A DNA stretch of 5,897 nucleotides from JAGQLF01 sp964635995. GTDB lineage: Bacteria > Patescibacteriota > Dojkabacteria > J137. The translations under genes were made by a program, and so were the position numbers. Positions 1 through 5,842 of the stretch are shown here, one piece after another (position 1 is the first letter of the stretch; each line of letters begins with the position of its first letter). The stretch spans positions 1-5,897 of the forward strand of contig CAZWRA010000048.1 of assembly GCA_964635995.1 (NCBI GenBank), written 5' to 3'. The notes below the pieces were generated by a model, which saw nothing but the letters and a program-made list of their open reading frames with translations, searched no databases and was not told the DNA's origin.

Positions 1-55
1 TTTTTGATAAAATTCAGTTGTCCTTATCTGGTAATTATCTACCTTTAGAGGTCAA
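1..55. repeat. Left copy of 55-bp perfect terminal inverted repeat
   Basis: The first 55 bases are the exact reverse complement of the last 55 bases of the window. The match stops at base 56, which is C here and A in the other copy, so the inner boundary is real; the outer boundary is the window edge and may be artificial. Inside are two direct TTATCT hexamers (24-29 and 35-40) spaced 11 bp, about one helical turn, and a GATAA (6-10) that pairs as an inverted repeat with TTATC (24-28). The repeat ends 31 bp before the asnB start and supplies part of its probable -35 element. There is no coding content. Confidence 0.95.
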
Positions 56-80
56 CATAATCGTATTTAGGTGGTAGAAT
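52..80 (+). promoter_or_regulatory. Probable asnB promoter, possibly giving a leaderless mRNA
   Basis: TCAACA (52-57; 4 of 6 matches to TTGACA) lies exactly 17 bp before TAGAAT (75-80; 5 of 6 matches to TATAAT). A TG one base upstream of the -10 (72-73) makes an extended -10. Transcription would be expected to begin about 7 bp downstream, at the A of the asnB ATG, which would give a leaderless message. A competing reading is that AGGTGG (69-74) is a Shine-Dalgarno site 12 bp before the ATG, with the promoter further upstream or outside the window. The -35 straddles the inner edge of the inverted repeat, so the other copy of the repeat does not carry the same promoter. Confidence 0.4.
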
Positions 81-86
81 TTATAC

Positions 87-1907
87 ATGTGTGGAATAGT
101 AGGTTTTACAGGAAAAACAGATTCAGAGGTTTTAAAGAGAATGACAGAGAGTATTCACCATAGAGGCCCTGACGACGCTGCGTATATCGTTAATTCAAAT
201 TTCTCTATTGGATTTAGAAGATTGGCAATTATTGATCTATCTAAAAATATTTACCCTATTCAAAACGAAGATAAATCAATTGAACTAGTTTTAAACGGAG
301 AAATTTATAATTATCAATCATTACGAGATGAACTCAAAGCTTTAAGACATAATTTTGTAACAGAATCAGACTCTGAAACTATTGTTCATGGGTATGAGGA
401 ATGGGGAACAGATGTTATTAATCATCTTCGAGGAATGTTTGTTTTTGTACTTTTAGATAAAAATAAATCAGAGCTATTTATTGGACGTGATAGATTAGGA
501 ATTAAGCCACTTTATTATTCTTTAGTTGATGAAAGAGTAGTTTTCAGTTCAGAAATAAAAGCGCTTTTAGCGAACTTTAATATTTCTAGAGATCCTGATG
601 AGGCTTCTTTTTATAAATTTCTTACATATAGGGTTCATGATGCAGATGAAAATACTTTCTTTAAGAATATAAAAAGATTAATGCCTGGACATTTTATGAT
701 TGTAAAGGCTGATAGTAATTTTGAAATAGAAAAATACTGGAATCCAGAATATAATCCTGATTTTTCTTCAAAAAAATCGGATAAAGAATACGCTGATGAA
801 TTTAAAGAAATTTTTACAGAGGCGGTAGACTTACATTTAATTGCAGATGTACCTGTTGGAGTAACACTATCTGGTGGTTTAGACTCAAGCGGAATTACAG
901 CATTATCTAAAAAGCTTTACGATAAGAAATACCCTGAAGCTCCTCAAGAGATTATTGCATTTTCTGCAGTTCATCCTGGAGAGACAATTGATGAGACAGA
1001 GTATATAGACACTGTTGTTAAATCAACAGGAATTAAGTCTGTAAAAATTAAACCTGATGTAGACACTTTCTGGGAAGATTTAGAGCGTTGGGTGTATTTT
1101 CAGGAAGAACCTGTAATTAGTGGTGCTCCTTATGCATATTACACAGTAATGAGGGAAGCTAGAAAACAAGTTACTGTTTTGCTTTCGGGACAGGGAGGTG
1201 ATGAGTTATTAGCTGGATATATCCCTTATTTCTTAACTTATCTTAAAACTGCAAAAGATCAAGGAAAATATTGGCAAATGTTGCGTGAGACTTGGATGGG
1301 TAAAGACCTTTACTTTCCATTCATTTTTAAAAGATGGAAGGAAAATAGAGCGTCTGAAGAGCCTCTGAGCCCGCTTCGAATGTTAAGTGAAAACTTTAAA
1401 GATAGGAATAAAGGATTAGGAACCTCATTTGAAATGAGTAGAAATCTTAACGAGCGTTTATTTAATGATGTTTTAAGAGATACTACTCCTTCTATTCTAA
1501 GGTACGAAGATAAAAATTCAATGGCTAATTCACTTGAATCAAGAGTACCTTTCTTTGATCATAAAGTCGTTGAATACATCTTTAAATTACCTGTTGATCA
1601 GAAAATTAAATTTGGATGGAATAGATTTATTTATAGAAATATGATGAAAGGTATTATTCCTGAGAAAAATAGACTTAGAAGATCAAAAGTTGGCTTTACT
1701 AATCCAGAGTGGGAATGGATAGAACGTAAGTCTGACAAATTTATTGAAATATTTTCTTCTGAGAGGTTTAAATCTAGAGAGTTCTGGAACGCTGAACAAG
1801 TCTTAAAAGAATTTAGAGAGACAGTTGAAGGGAAAAAAAAGGGCGATTATCTGATTTTTTGGAGAATATTTATAACTGAAATGTGGTTAAGAAGTTATGT
1901 GGATTAA
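87..1907 (+). CDS. asnB: Asparagine synthase (glutamine-hydrolysing), AsnB type
   Basis: This enzyme makes asparagine from aspartate, ATP and glutamine in the cytoplasm. The start is fixed by MCGIVGF: Cys2 becomes the N-terminal nucleophile of the class-II glutaminase domain after Met removal. Other glutaminase motifs are HHRGPDD (24-30), LNGEIYN (69-75), SDSETI (94-99) and GRDRLGIKPLYY (133-144). The synthase half has the ATP pyrophosphatase loop SGGLDSS (262-268), SGQGGDELLAGY (367-378), and the conserved block RYEDKNSMA...SLESRVPFFDH (472-492). At 606 residues it is full length for bacterial AsnB, with all key residues present. In capsule or polysaccharide loci such paralogues can amidate sugars or peptides instead, but no such neighbours are seen here. 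The stop is TAA. It has about 32 glycines, none encoded by TGA. Its last four bases overlap the stop of the convergent minus-strand frame. The gene looks undamaged, unlike the minus-strand genes. Confidence 0.96.
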   Translation: MCGIVGFTGKTDSEVLKRMTESIHHRGPDDAAYIVNSNFSIGFRRLAIIDLSKNIYPIQNEDKSIELVLNGEIYNYQSLRDELKALRHNFVTESDSETIVHGYEEWGTDVINHLRGMFVFVLLDKNKSELFIGRDRLGIKPLYYSLVDERVVFSSEIKALLANFNISRDPDEASFYKFLTYRVHDADENTFFKNIKRLMPGHFMIVKADSNFEIEKYWNPEYNPDFSSKKSDKEYADEFKEIFTEAVDLHLIADVPVGVTLSGGLDSSGITALSKKLYDKKYPEAPQEIIAFSAVHPGETIDETEYIDTVVKSTGIKSVKIKPDVDTFWEDLERWVYFQEEPVISGAPYAYYTVMREARKQVTVLLSGQGGDELLAGYIPYFLTYLKTAKDQGKYWQMLRETWMGKDLYFPFIFKRWKENRASEEPLSPLRMLSENFKDRNKGLGTSFEMSRNLNERLFNDVLRDTTPSILRYEDKNSMANSLESRVPFFDHKVVEYIFKLPVDQKIKFGWNRFIYRNMMKGIIPEKNRLRRSKVGFTNPEWEWIERKSDKFIEIFSSERFKSREFWNAEQVLKEFRETVEGKKKGDYLIFWRIFITEMWLRSYVD

Positions 1908-2146
1908 GCTTCTCTAGGATCTAATTCAGCTTTGATATAACTGATCATTTTTTGCAGTTCAACTAACTCAAGCACATTTAATTTGTGAAATGGATTTCTT
2001 ATATTAAGCCCAAAGTTTTTAAAGAAAGCATCTAATTCTTCCCTTAAACTTTCTACTAAATATAAAACCTCTTCTACATCTTCATCTTTTACAATAATTC
2101 TCTTCGACTCATCGTTATAGGTAGATGTCTCATCAAAAGGAACTGT
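1904..2146 (-). pseudogene. Startless 80-codon frame, probable C-terminus of the 188-aa upstream gene
   Basis: An open frame of 80 codons ends with TAA at 1904-1906. It begins directly after an in-frame TAA (2147-2149). There is no ATG, GTG or TTG in its first roughly 50 codons, so it cannot easily be an independent gene. Its composition is typical of coding sequence: it opens TVPFDETSTYNDES, continues with charged helical stretches such as KDEDVEEVLYLVE and LREELDAFF, and ends KAELDPREA. It overlaps the end of the 188-aa frame by 14 bp. Skipping one base in the AAA at 2146-2148 joins the two frames as LKAKAI-TVPFDET, giving a protein of about 264 aa. The frameshift could be a sequence error, a true mutation, or +1 ribosomal slippage. 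Its stop overlaps the asnB stop in a shared TTAA. The function is not recognised. Confidence 0.6.
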
Positions 2147-2699
2147 TTATAGCTTTCGCTTTTAAATATTTAACCCATAAGTATGCATTTTCTCTAGGAA
2201 TTAAATTATAAACAACAAAGGACATTGTCCTTACAAAATCTAAATGTGATTTAAGAGATTCAAAACCAGTTCCAGTAAATCCCATTAAACTAGCAGAATA
2301 ATTCCAATAAATTGAATGTTTAGCCATAACATTTGCAAGTCTATATTTATTCCGAAATTTCAAGTCAATATCTTCCTCCGTTGTCTGTACAATTTTATGA
2401 GATTTTAATAGTAGGTTATAAATATAATAAACTTCAGCTACTTCAGCGTCTGTGGATTGGTGTGGGTATGAATACTTTGATCTTATTGTTAAGTAATCTA
2501 GCGTTTCTGAATAAAGAGCGCAAACTCTTTTATGTGCTTCAGGAATTTCTTCAACAGTTATTGTTCTGTCTTCTAAACTTGTTATTAGATAATTATATTC
2601 AGAAAGATGTGAAAAAGAATTAATTTGTATTCTAGCTTCTTTTGTTACTGAGGTGCCTAAGGTATCCGTATCTGAAGTATCTTTAATTTGAGAAACCAT
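2133..2699 (-). CDS. Hypothetical protein, 188 aa, probably truncated by frameshift
   Basis: I do not recognise this family. The protein appears soluble, with no signal peptide or membrane segment. It has a polar, Thr/Asp-rich N-terminus (KDTSDTDTLGTS) followed by mostly helical, Tyr-rich sequence (for example VYYIYNLLLKSHK and VKYLKAKA). The ATG lies 21 bp after the TAA of the 83-aa gene, with no Shine-Dalgarno site, so the two are probably co-transcribed. The frame ends in two consecutive TGA codons (2130-2135). If TGA were glycine it would run six residues further, to TAA at 2115. A more likely end is an out-of-frame continuation down to 1904 after a one-base shift near 2147, giving about 264 aa. 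Its N-terminal DTxDTDT resembles that of the 83-aa neighbour. Confidence 0.75.
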   Translation of the reverse strand: MVSQIKDTSDTDTLGTSVTKEARIQINSFSHLSEYNYLITSLEDRTITVEEIPEAHKRVCALYSETLDYLTIRSKYSYPHQSTDAEVAEVYYIYNLLLKSHKIVQTTEEDIDLKFRNKYRLANVMAKHSIYWNYSASLMGFTGTGFESLKSHLDFVRTMSFVVYNLIPRENAYLWVKYLKAKAINSSF

Positions 2700-2720
2700 T
2701 AAAACTTATTTACTAATTTA

Positions 2721-2972
2721 TTATGCCCTACTTTCATACTCTTTTTCAGAGACGTAAAGAAAATTGCCATCACAATCTTGAGTTACAATAAGTCTAAGAT
2801 CTCCATTTCTTACTGGAATTAAAATTGAATTTAAAGGTCTATAATCGCCTTTATAAATAACTTCATCAATAATTATAGTATTTTTATCTACTGGAATTAC
2901 ATCTGGCCTCTCTAAATTATAGGCATTAGTGGAATCAAAAAAAGTATCAGTATCATGAAGTGTATCAGCCAT
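2721..2972 (-). CDS. Hypothetical small protein, 83 aa
   Basis: This is a short acidic protein of unknown function, with no signal peptide, membrane segment or cysteine cluster (one Cys only). The N-terminus is polar (MADTLHDTDTFFDS). The rest looks beta-rich, with alternating hydrophobic strands such as KNTIIIDEVIYKGDY, LNSILIPVRNG and LRLIVTQDCDGNFLYV, suggesting a small beta-barrel or beta-sandwich fold (inference). The ATG is preceded by a T-run and no Shine-Dalgarno site; TAA ends it 21 bp before the next minus-strand gene. It is the first gene of the central minus-strand group. A weak promoter candidate (TTGTAG, 18 bp, TTTAAT) lies just upstream. Confidence 0.7.
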   Translation of the reverse strand: MADTLHDTDTFFDSTNAYNLERPDVIPVDKNTIIIDEVIYKGDYRPLNSILIPVRNGDLRLIVTQDCDGNFLYVSEKEYESRA

Positions 2973-3175
2973 CTAAAAAACATTAAATAGCCGAGTCTAT
3001 CATAACTACAAATTTCGTCTACGATATTCTAATGAGAATCTTGTCACTTTCTGGCGACCTTGAATTAAGTACTATGTATGTAGTTTCACAGTCTAAATTA
3101 TTTAACTAATTCAGAAGTATTAACTAATGGACTTAGCAGGTTCTAGTATAAAAATAGTATTGTTTCATAAATAAA
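2973..3175. other. Non-coding intergenic stretch upstream of the 83-aa gene
   Basis: All frames on both strands are closed by frequent TAA/TAG, so no gene fits here even if TGA is read as sense. The region should hold the promoter of the central minus-strand genes. Candidates on the minus strand are the TTTAAT close to the ATG, and TGATAGACT further up, which resembles an extended -10. A short perfect hairpin, ATTCT-AATG-AGAAT, lies at 3026-3039. A 9-bp direct repeat TTAACTAAT occurs at 3102-3110 and 3120-3128, 18 bp apart, and might be an operator. None of these is strong. No tRNA or known riboswitch pattern was recognised. Confidence 0.5.
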
Positions 3176-3199
3176 AATCCCGCCGATAAGGGCGGGATT
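3171..3199 (-). terminator. Rho-independent terminator of the cysteine-rich gene
   Basis: A perfect 9-bp stem (AATCCCGCC at 3176-3184 pairing with GGCGGGATT at 3191-3199) closes a 6-base loop. On the minus strand it is followed by a T-rich tract (ATTTTTATTT). It begins 14 bp beyond the TAA of the cysteine-rich gene. The stem is much richer in G+C than its surroundings. On the plus strand the hairpin is followed by ATATATTTTTT, so it could act in both directions. Confidence 0.9.
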
Positions 3200-3213
3200 A
3201 TATATTTTTTAAG

Positions 3214-5379
3214 TTAGCCTCCTATCCAACCACTATTAGTACAAGTAAACTGAGTATCGTTTATTGTTATAGATTCATTGGTTTCATAACTTCCACCTTC
3301 ATTACAAGGTGTTGTTGAATCAGTTGGAATACAAGTACAGAATAGCACATTATTAATAGATGGACTTCTTGTTGTTGAGATTGGTTGACTTTGACAATAT
3401 TGATTTATCTCATCAAAGTAACACTCATTAGTACCAGTTTGAGTTTCGAATGTATGATTTATAGGTTTTTCCATGCACCCAGCTGTTCCCCTGTCACTTG
3501 GACATAAACCAGGGGTGACATCAGATTTCTCTATACACTTTGTAGACTCAGAAGATTCTGGCACACATGTTCTGGCAACTGTATTATATTTAAATACAAC
3601 CTCGTTAAATTCAGCTGTTATACAATTTGGAACGCTTGTTTCAGAATCACAAGATTGATTTGTCTGTGGTGCAGTCAATCCCGGACACACTCCCGAACAA
3701 GCACTATAAATACATGCCTCTAAATCAAAATTTTCTATATTCACAGCATTAATGCTACAAGTACTATTTCGTTGACATAACCTACATTCATCTATAACTT
3801 CGCCTCCTCCTTGTCCTGCTGTTTGAGTTGGAGTATTACATTGCCAAGCTCCTAAATTAGTCTGACATGATATTCCTAAGGCAATTCCTCTTGATGTTTC
3901 ACTCAAAGGATCACAGTAACAGCTTCGTCCTTGATAAGTTGATGATCTGACAGCAACATTAAGATTACATCCCGCTCCATAAGCAGGATTGTTTGAGACT
4001 GGTGGAGTTTGACCACAAACAAATTTTGTTGCAGCTTTTCTAACTGCATTTCTTACCTCTTCAGGAGTTAAATTAATGTTATTAATTATTTCTTTTATTT
4101 CTTGAGCTATTTCTGATGCTCCTGCCTGAGCTTGAATAACAGCTTCTGTTATTCGTACAATTACAGGTGTCTGTCTTATAGTGTCAACAACTTGCTCAAC
4201 TATATTCCCATCAGCTCCTCTATTAGAACCTAATACAGTACTAAGTTGATCTACACAAAATGTATTTTGGTTTCTAAAACCGCTTGTACCTGTACATACC
4301 CAATTTGATCCACCTATACACTTAATTTCACCTGCCGTACAAGTCGATTCTCAAATTCCTGTTGAATTACAAGAAACATTCCTATTTCTAAATCCACTTG
4401 ATCCTGAGCATACCCACTCACTTCCTTCAATACACGTTACTTCTCCTGACGTACATGGTGAATCTCCTGTACCATCTCCACCACATGTCGCTCCAGTAGG
4501 ACGATATCCACTCGCACCTGTACAAACATTTTCTAAGCCATTGATACATTTAGTTTGTCCTGCTGTGCAAGAAAATTCAATTTCTGGAGCTGGACCTGAA
4601 CAATAAGCTAAGCATCCTGCTTGATTTGGGCTATCCTCACACGTTTCGCAATGAGGCTTTTGTATTAATGTAGGGGTGCAATAACTACTTCCTGAATCAA
4701 TTGAGCATCTATATTGCTCTCCAGATATAGTAGTAGTACTGTTAATAGACTTTCTAGAACAAGGTGCGCTTTCATCTACCGGACATTGTCCAGTTTGAGA
4801 AGATTGTTGTTGTCTTTTAATTGCTTCACATTCCTCTAAACTTACTCCTCCTAGTTTTGTTAGACATAAACCAGCAGCTGCATTATATTCGTATCCTTTA
4901 TTTGCGTTATAACAATCCATGTAAGTTTGAGTACCAGCAGCATCTGCTATACACTGTCCATTTCGAAAACTAAAAGTTGTTATTGCGCAAGTTCCAATTG
5001 TTCCTCCATTTGGTTCACAAATTTCTCTAAACGTTTCAATAGTAGTTCCTTGAAGACAACATTGAATCTTATTCTGATCTCCGCCTGTTCCGCCACCAGT
5101 ATCCCCGCCTGTATCACCACCGCCAGTATTGCCTCCTCCTGATCCACCTCCACCAGTTGTTGGATTTGTACAAACTCCATTCTGACATGTAGCTTCTCCA
5201 CAACATGGAGTACCTCCTGTACTACACTCAGAAGGTGCATTTAAACAAGTCACCTGACAACTAACTGCACACCTTCCATTTCATTGTACGCACTGAATTA
5301 AACCAGCACAACAACCAGCTGCTCCAGGAAATGCTCCATCTTGTGCGCATACAGTATCATTTACCTCCACATGTAGCAT
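3214..5379 (-). CDS. Body of large cysteine-rich surface or secreted protein (TGA read as Gly)
   Basis: If the TGA codons at 5281-5283 and 4351-4353 are sense, this is one uninterrupted frame of 721 aa from ATG 5377-5379 to TAA. Under the standard code it splits. The part after the second TGA (4350 to 3214) has no start for 148 codons until a TTG at 3906 inside a cysteine-rich region, which argues strongly that it is a continuation. In order, it contains a CC-containing module (DGAFPGAAGCC), a Gly/Thr linker (5074-5163), a cysteine module (4678-4887), three 38-codon repeats (4255-4569), a cysteine-free helical segment of 79 residues (4018-4254), and a C-terminal cysteine-rich part. The last 230 residues hold 20 Cys, as expected for an exported, disulfide-bonded protein. 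Stalk-like cell-surface or adhesive function is inference; no named family is recognised. The ATG is probably not the true start, because the sequence continues upstream after a frameshift. Confidence 0.6.
4255..4569 (-). repeat. Three tandem repeats with an exact 38-codon period
   Basis: Three 29-residue units lie at 4483-4569, 4369-4455 and 4255-4341. The shared pattern is CT-[AS]-G-x-x-x-C-I-x-G, then VC-[TS]-G-x-SG-[YF]-R, ending in C. Each has four cysteines at identical spacing. Units are separated by 9-codon linkers, so unit starts are exactly 114 bp apart. The second linker contains the TGA at 4351-4353, in the position of a Gly codon of the first linker. The exact period shows that no indel has occurred here and that the TGA lies inside a translated repeat. 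Units 2 and 3 (GFRNRN, GFRNQN) are the most alike, suggesting the most recent duplication. Confidence 0.9.
4351..4353 (-). other. In-frame TGA at a repeat position occupied by glycine
   Basis: In the linker between repeat units 2 and 3, codon 6 of 9 is TGA. The matching codon in the linker between units 1 and 2 is GGA, followed in both by an acidic residue and Ser (DS and ES). This fits TGA read as Gly (code 25) or a GGA-to-TGA nonsense mutation. Confidence 0.55.
5074..5163 (-). repeat. Gly/Thr/Asp low-complexity linker coding region
   Basis: About 30 codons encode a run of GGG, TGG and DTGG units, built mainly from GGA, GGT and GGC codons. Such flexible linkers usually separate folded extracellular modules. 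It divides the N-terminal cysteine block from the rest of the protein. All its glycines use GGN codons, none TGA. Confidence 0.85.
5281..5283 (-). other. In-frame TGA within a cysteine motif
   Basis: The codon sits in IQCVQ-TGA-NGRCAVSC, with coding sequence of the same composition on both sides and no start codon until a GTG ten codons later. Gly (a CxxGxGxC-like motif) would fit, but Trp (TGG to TGA) would too. There is no repeat copy to settle it. Confidence 0.45.
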
Positions 5380-5467
5380 CTATTAAATGATTACAACCTC
5401 CTCCTGCGTCACTTAATTCACCCCAAGTTGCACATCTATTTACGCAACCTCCACAAAATACCCACCC
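5357..5467 (-). other. Out-of-frame coding bridge between two compensating frameshifts
   Basis: Here the main frame has three TAA and one TAG, while the adjacent frame is open. That frame reads FCGGCVNRCATWGELSD, then GGGCNHLIDATCGG: cysteine- and glycine-rich like the flanking gene. One base must be restored between about 5455 and 5469 (in a GGG or TTTT run) to enter this frame, and one removed at the AAA at 5360-5362 to leave it, joining CGG to NDTVCAQDG. Confidence 0.7.
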
Positions 5468-5826
5468 TCACATGATTGTTCAGAAACACTTATATCGTCA
5501 ATAATTGGGTTGTCATTACTATCAATAATTAAACTTCCACTGTCTCCCTGAGCTTTCACTTCGATTAATAATTTTGTTGAATCAACTGTTCTATTATTAT
5601 CTACTTCTTCTATTGAAGGAGCTACTTTTAATTCAGGAGCATTTGAAGGTATAGACTTCTTACTTAAATTTACATAACTCGCTACATTATCTGGTTCAAA
5701 ATTAAACTGTTCAGTTACAATATTTCCAGAATCCGTTGTTTGGTTAGCTACTCTGGTTATACTGAAAACTGTTAAAGAAATTATAGCTATAAGAGCAATT
5801 GAGATTGTTAAATTTTTATATTTCAT
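5440..5826 (-). CDS. N-terminal fragment of the cysteine-rich protein: membrane anchor or signal and Ser/Asn-rich region
   Basis: This 128-codon frame starts at ATG 5824-5826, 16 bp inside the right inverted repeat. Lys-rich residues 2-4 precede a hydrophobic stretch at about 8-24 (ISIALIAIISLTVFSI), a signal peptide or N-terminal anchor with no lipobox cysteine seen. Residues 27-120 are polar and cysteine-free, rich in Ser, Asn, Asp and Val. The first cysteine appears at SEQSCEGG, just before the frame is lost; the final residues (YFVEVA) and the TAA at 5440 are probably artefacts of the shift. The true sequence likely continues as FCGGCVNRC. No Shine-Dalgarno site precedes the ATG (TAGCTAAAAT). 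Confidence 0.75.
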   Translation of the reverse strand: MKYKNLTISIALIAIISLTVFSITRVANQTTDSGNIVTEQFNFEPDNVASYVNLSKKSIPSNAPELKVAPSIEEVDNNRTVDSTKLLIEVKAQGDSGSLIIDSNDNPIIDDISVSEQSCEGGYFVEVA

Positions 5827-5842
5827 ATTTTAGCTAATAACT

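Larger units (their letters stand above)
3226..4887 (-). repeat. Dispersed cysteine module (two full copies and one partial)
   Basis: A divergent protein module occurs at 4678-4887, at 3394-3588 and, as a shorter version, at 3226-3333. The shared pattern is YN, about 5 residues, C, then a spaced C, then GxCPxD, 4 residues, C, then KxINxT, then C, then YC. Examples are QCPVDESAPC with KSINSTT in copy 1 and LCPSDRGTAGC with KPINHTF in copy 2. The third copy keeps CIPTDSTTPC, INDTQF and C. Copies 1 and 2 lie on opposite sides of the TGA at 4351, supporting a single polypeptide. Confidence 0.6.
3214..5826 (-). pseudogene. Reconstructed single gene: anchored cysteine-rich protein of about 870 codons, broken at four sites
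   Basis: The fragments at 5440-5826, 4351-5253 and 3214-4350 all lie in the same frame, span one cysteine-rich architecture, and end at one TAA and terminator. The only breaks are a one-base loss between about 5455 and 5469, a one-base gain near 5361 that restores the frame, and TGA codons at 5281-5283 and 4351-4353. Between the two shifts the coding continues in another frame. Copies of related cysteine modules lie on both sides of the 4351 TGA. The gene may be a real decayed gene, a functional gene in a TGA = Gly code with two indel errors, or a metagenomic consensus with errors. It is the first gene reading inward from the right inverted repeat. It has no Shine-Dalgarno site and I found no convincing promoter. 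Confidence 0.65.

Noticed and set aside
1900..1910. Convergent stop overlap (shared TTAA) as a regulatory feature
   Set aside because: Short convergent overlaps are common in compact genomes, and no hairpin is seen at the junction.
2333..2623. Plus-strand 96-codon open frame
   Set aside because: It lies opposite the 188-aa gene, has an unnatural Leu/Gln-rich composition, and shows no ribosome site or recognisable motif.
3102..3128. 9-bp TTAACTAAT direct repeat as a CRISPR-like or attachment element
   Set aside because: There are only two short AT-rich copies, which is within what chance gives in such sequence; noted only as a possible operator.
3473..3658. Plus-strand 61-codon open frame
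   Set aside because: It is antisense to a well-supported cysteine-rich coding region and has no supporting signals.
3904..3906. TTG as the true start of a 230-aa protein
   Set aside because: Coding with the same character runs upstream without a break to the 4351 TGA. The TTG lies amid cysteine-containing sequence, with no signal peptide.
4927..5142. Plus-strand 71-codon Ser/Thr-rich frame
   Set aside because: Its composition is the antisense of the Gly/Thr linker and cysteine codons; it is a shadow frame.
4980..5240. Minus-strand 86-codon alternative frame
   Set aside because: It overlaps the cysteine-rich frame throughout. The other frame carries the regular cysteine and glycine patterns, and this one does not.
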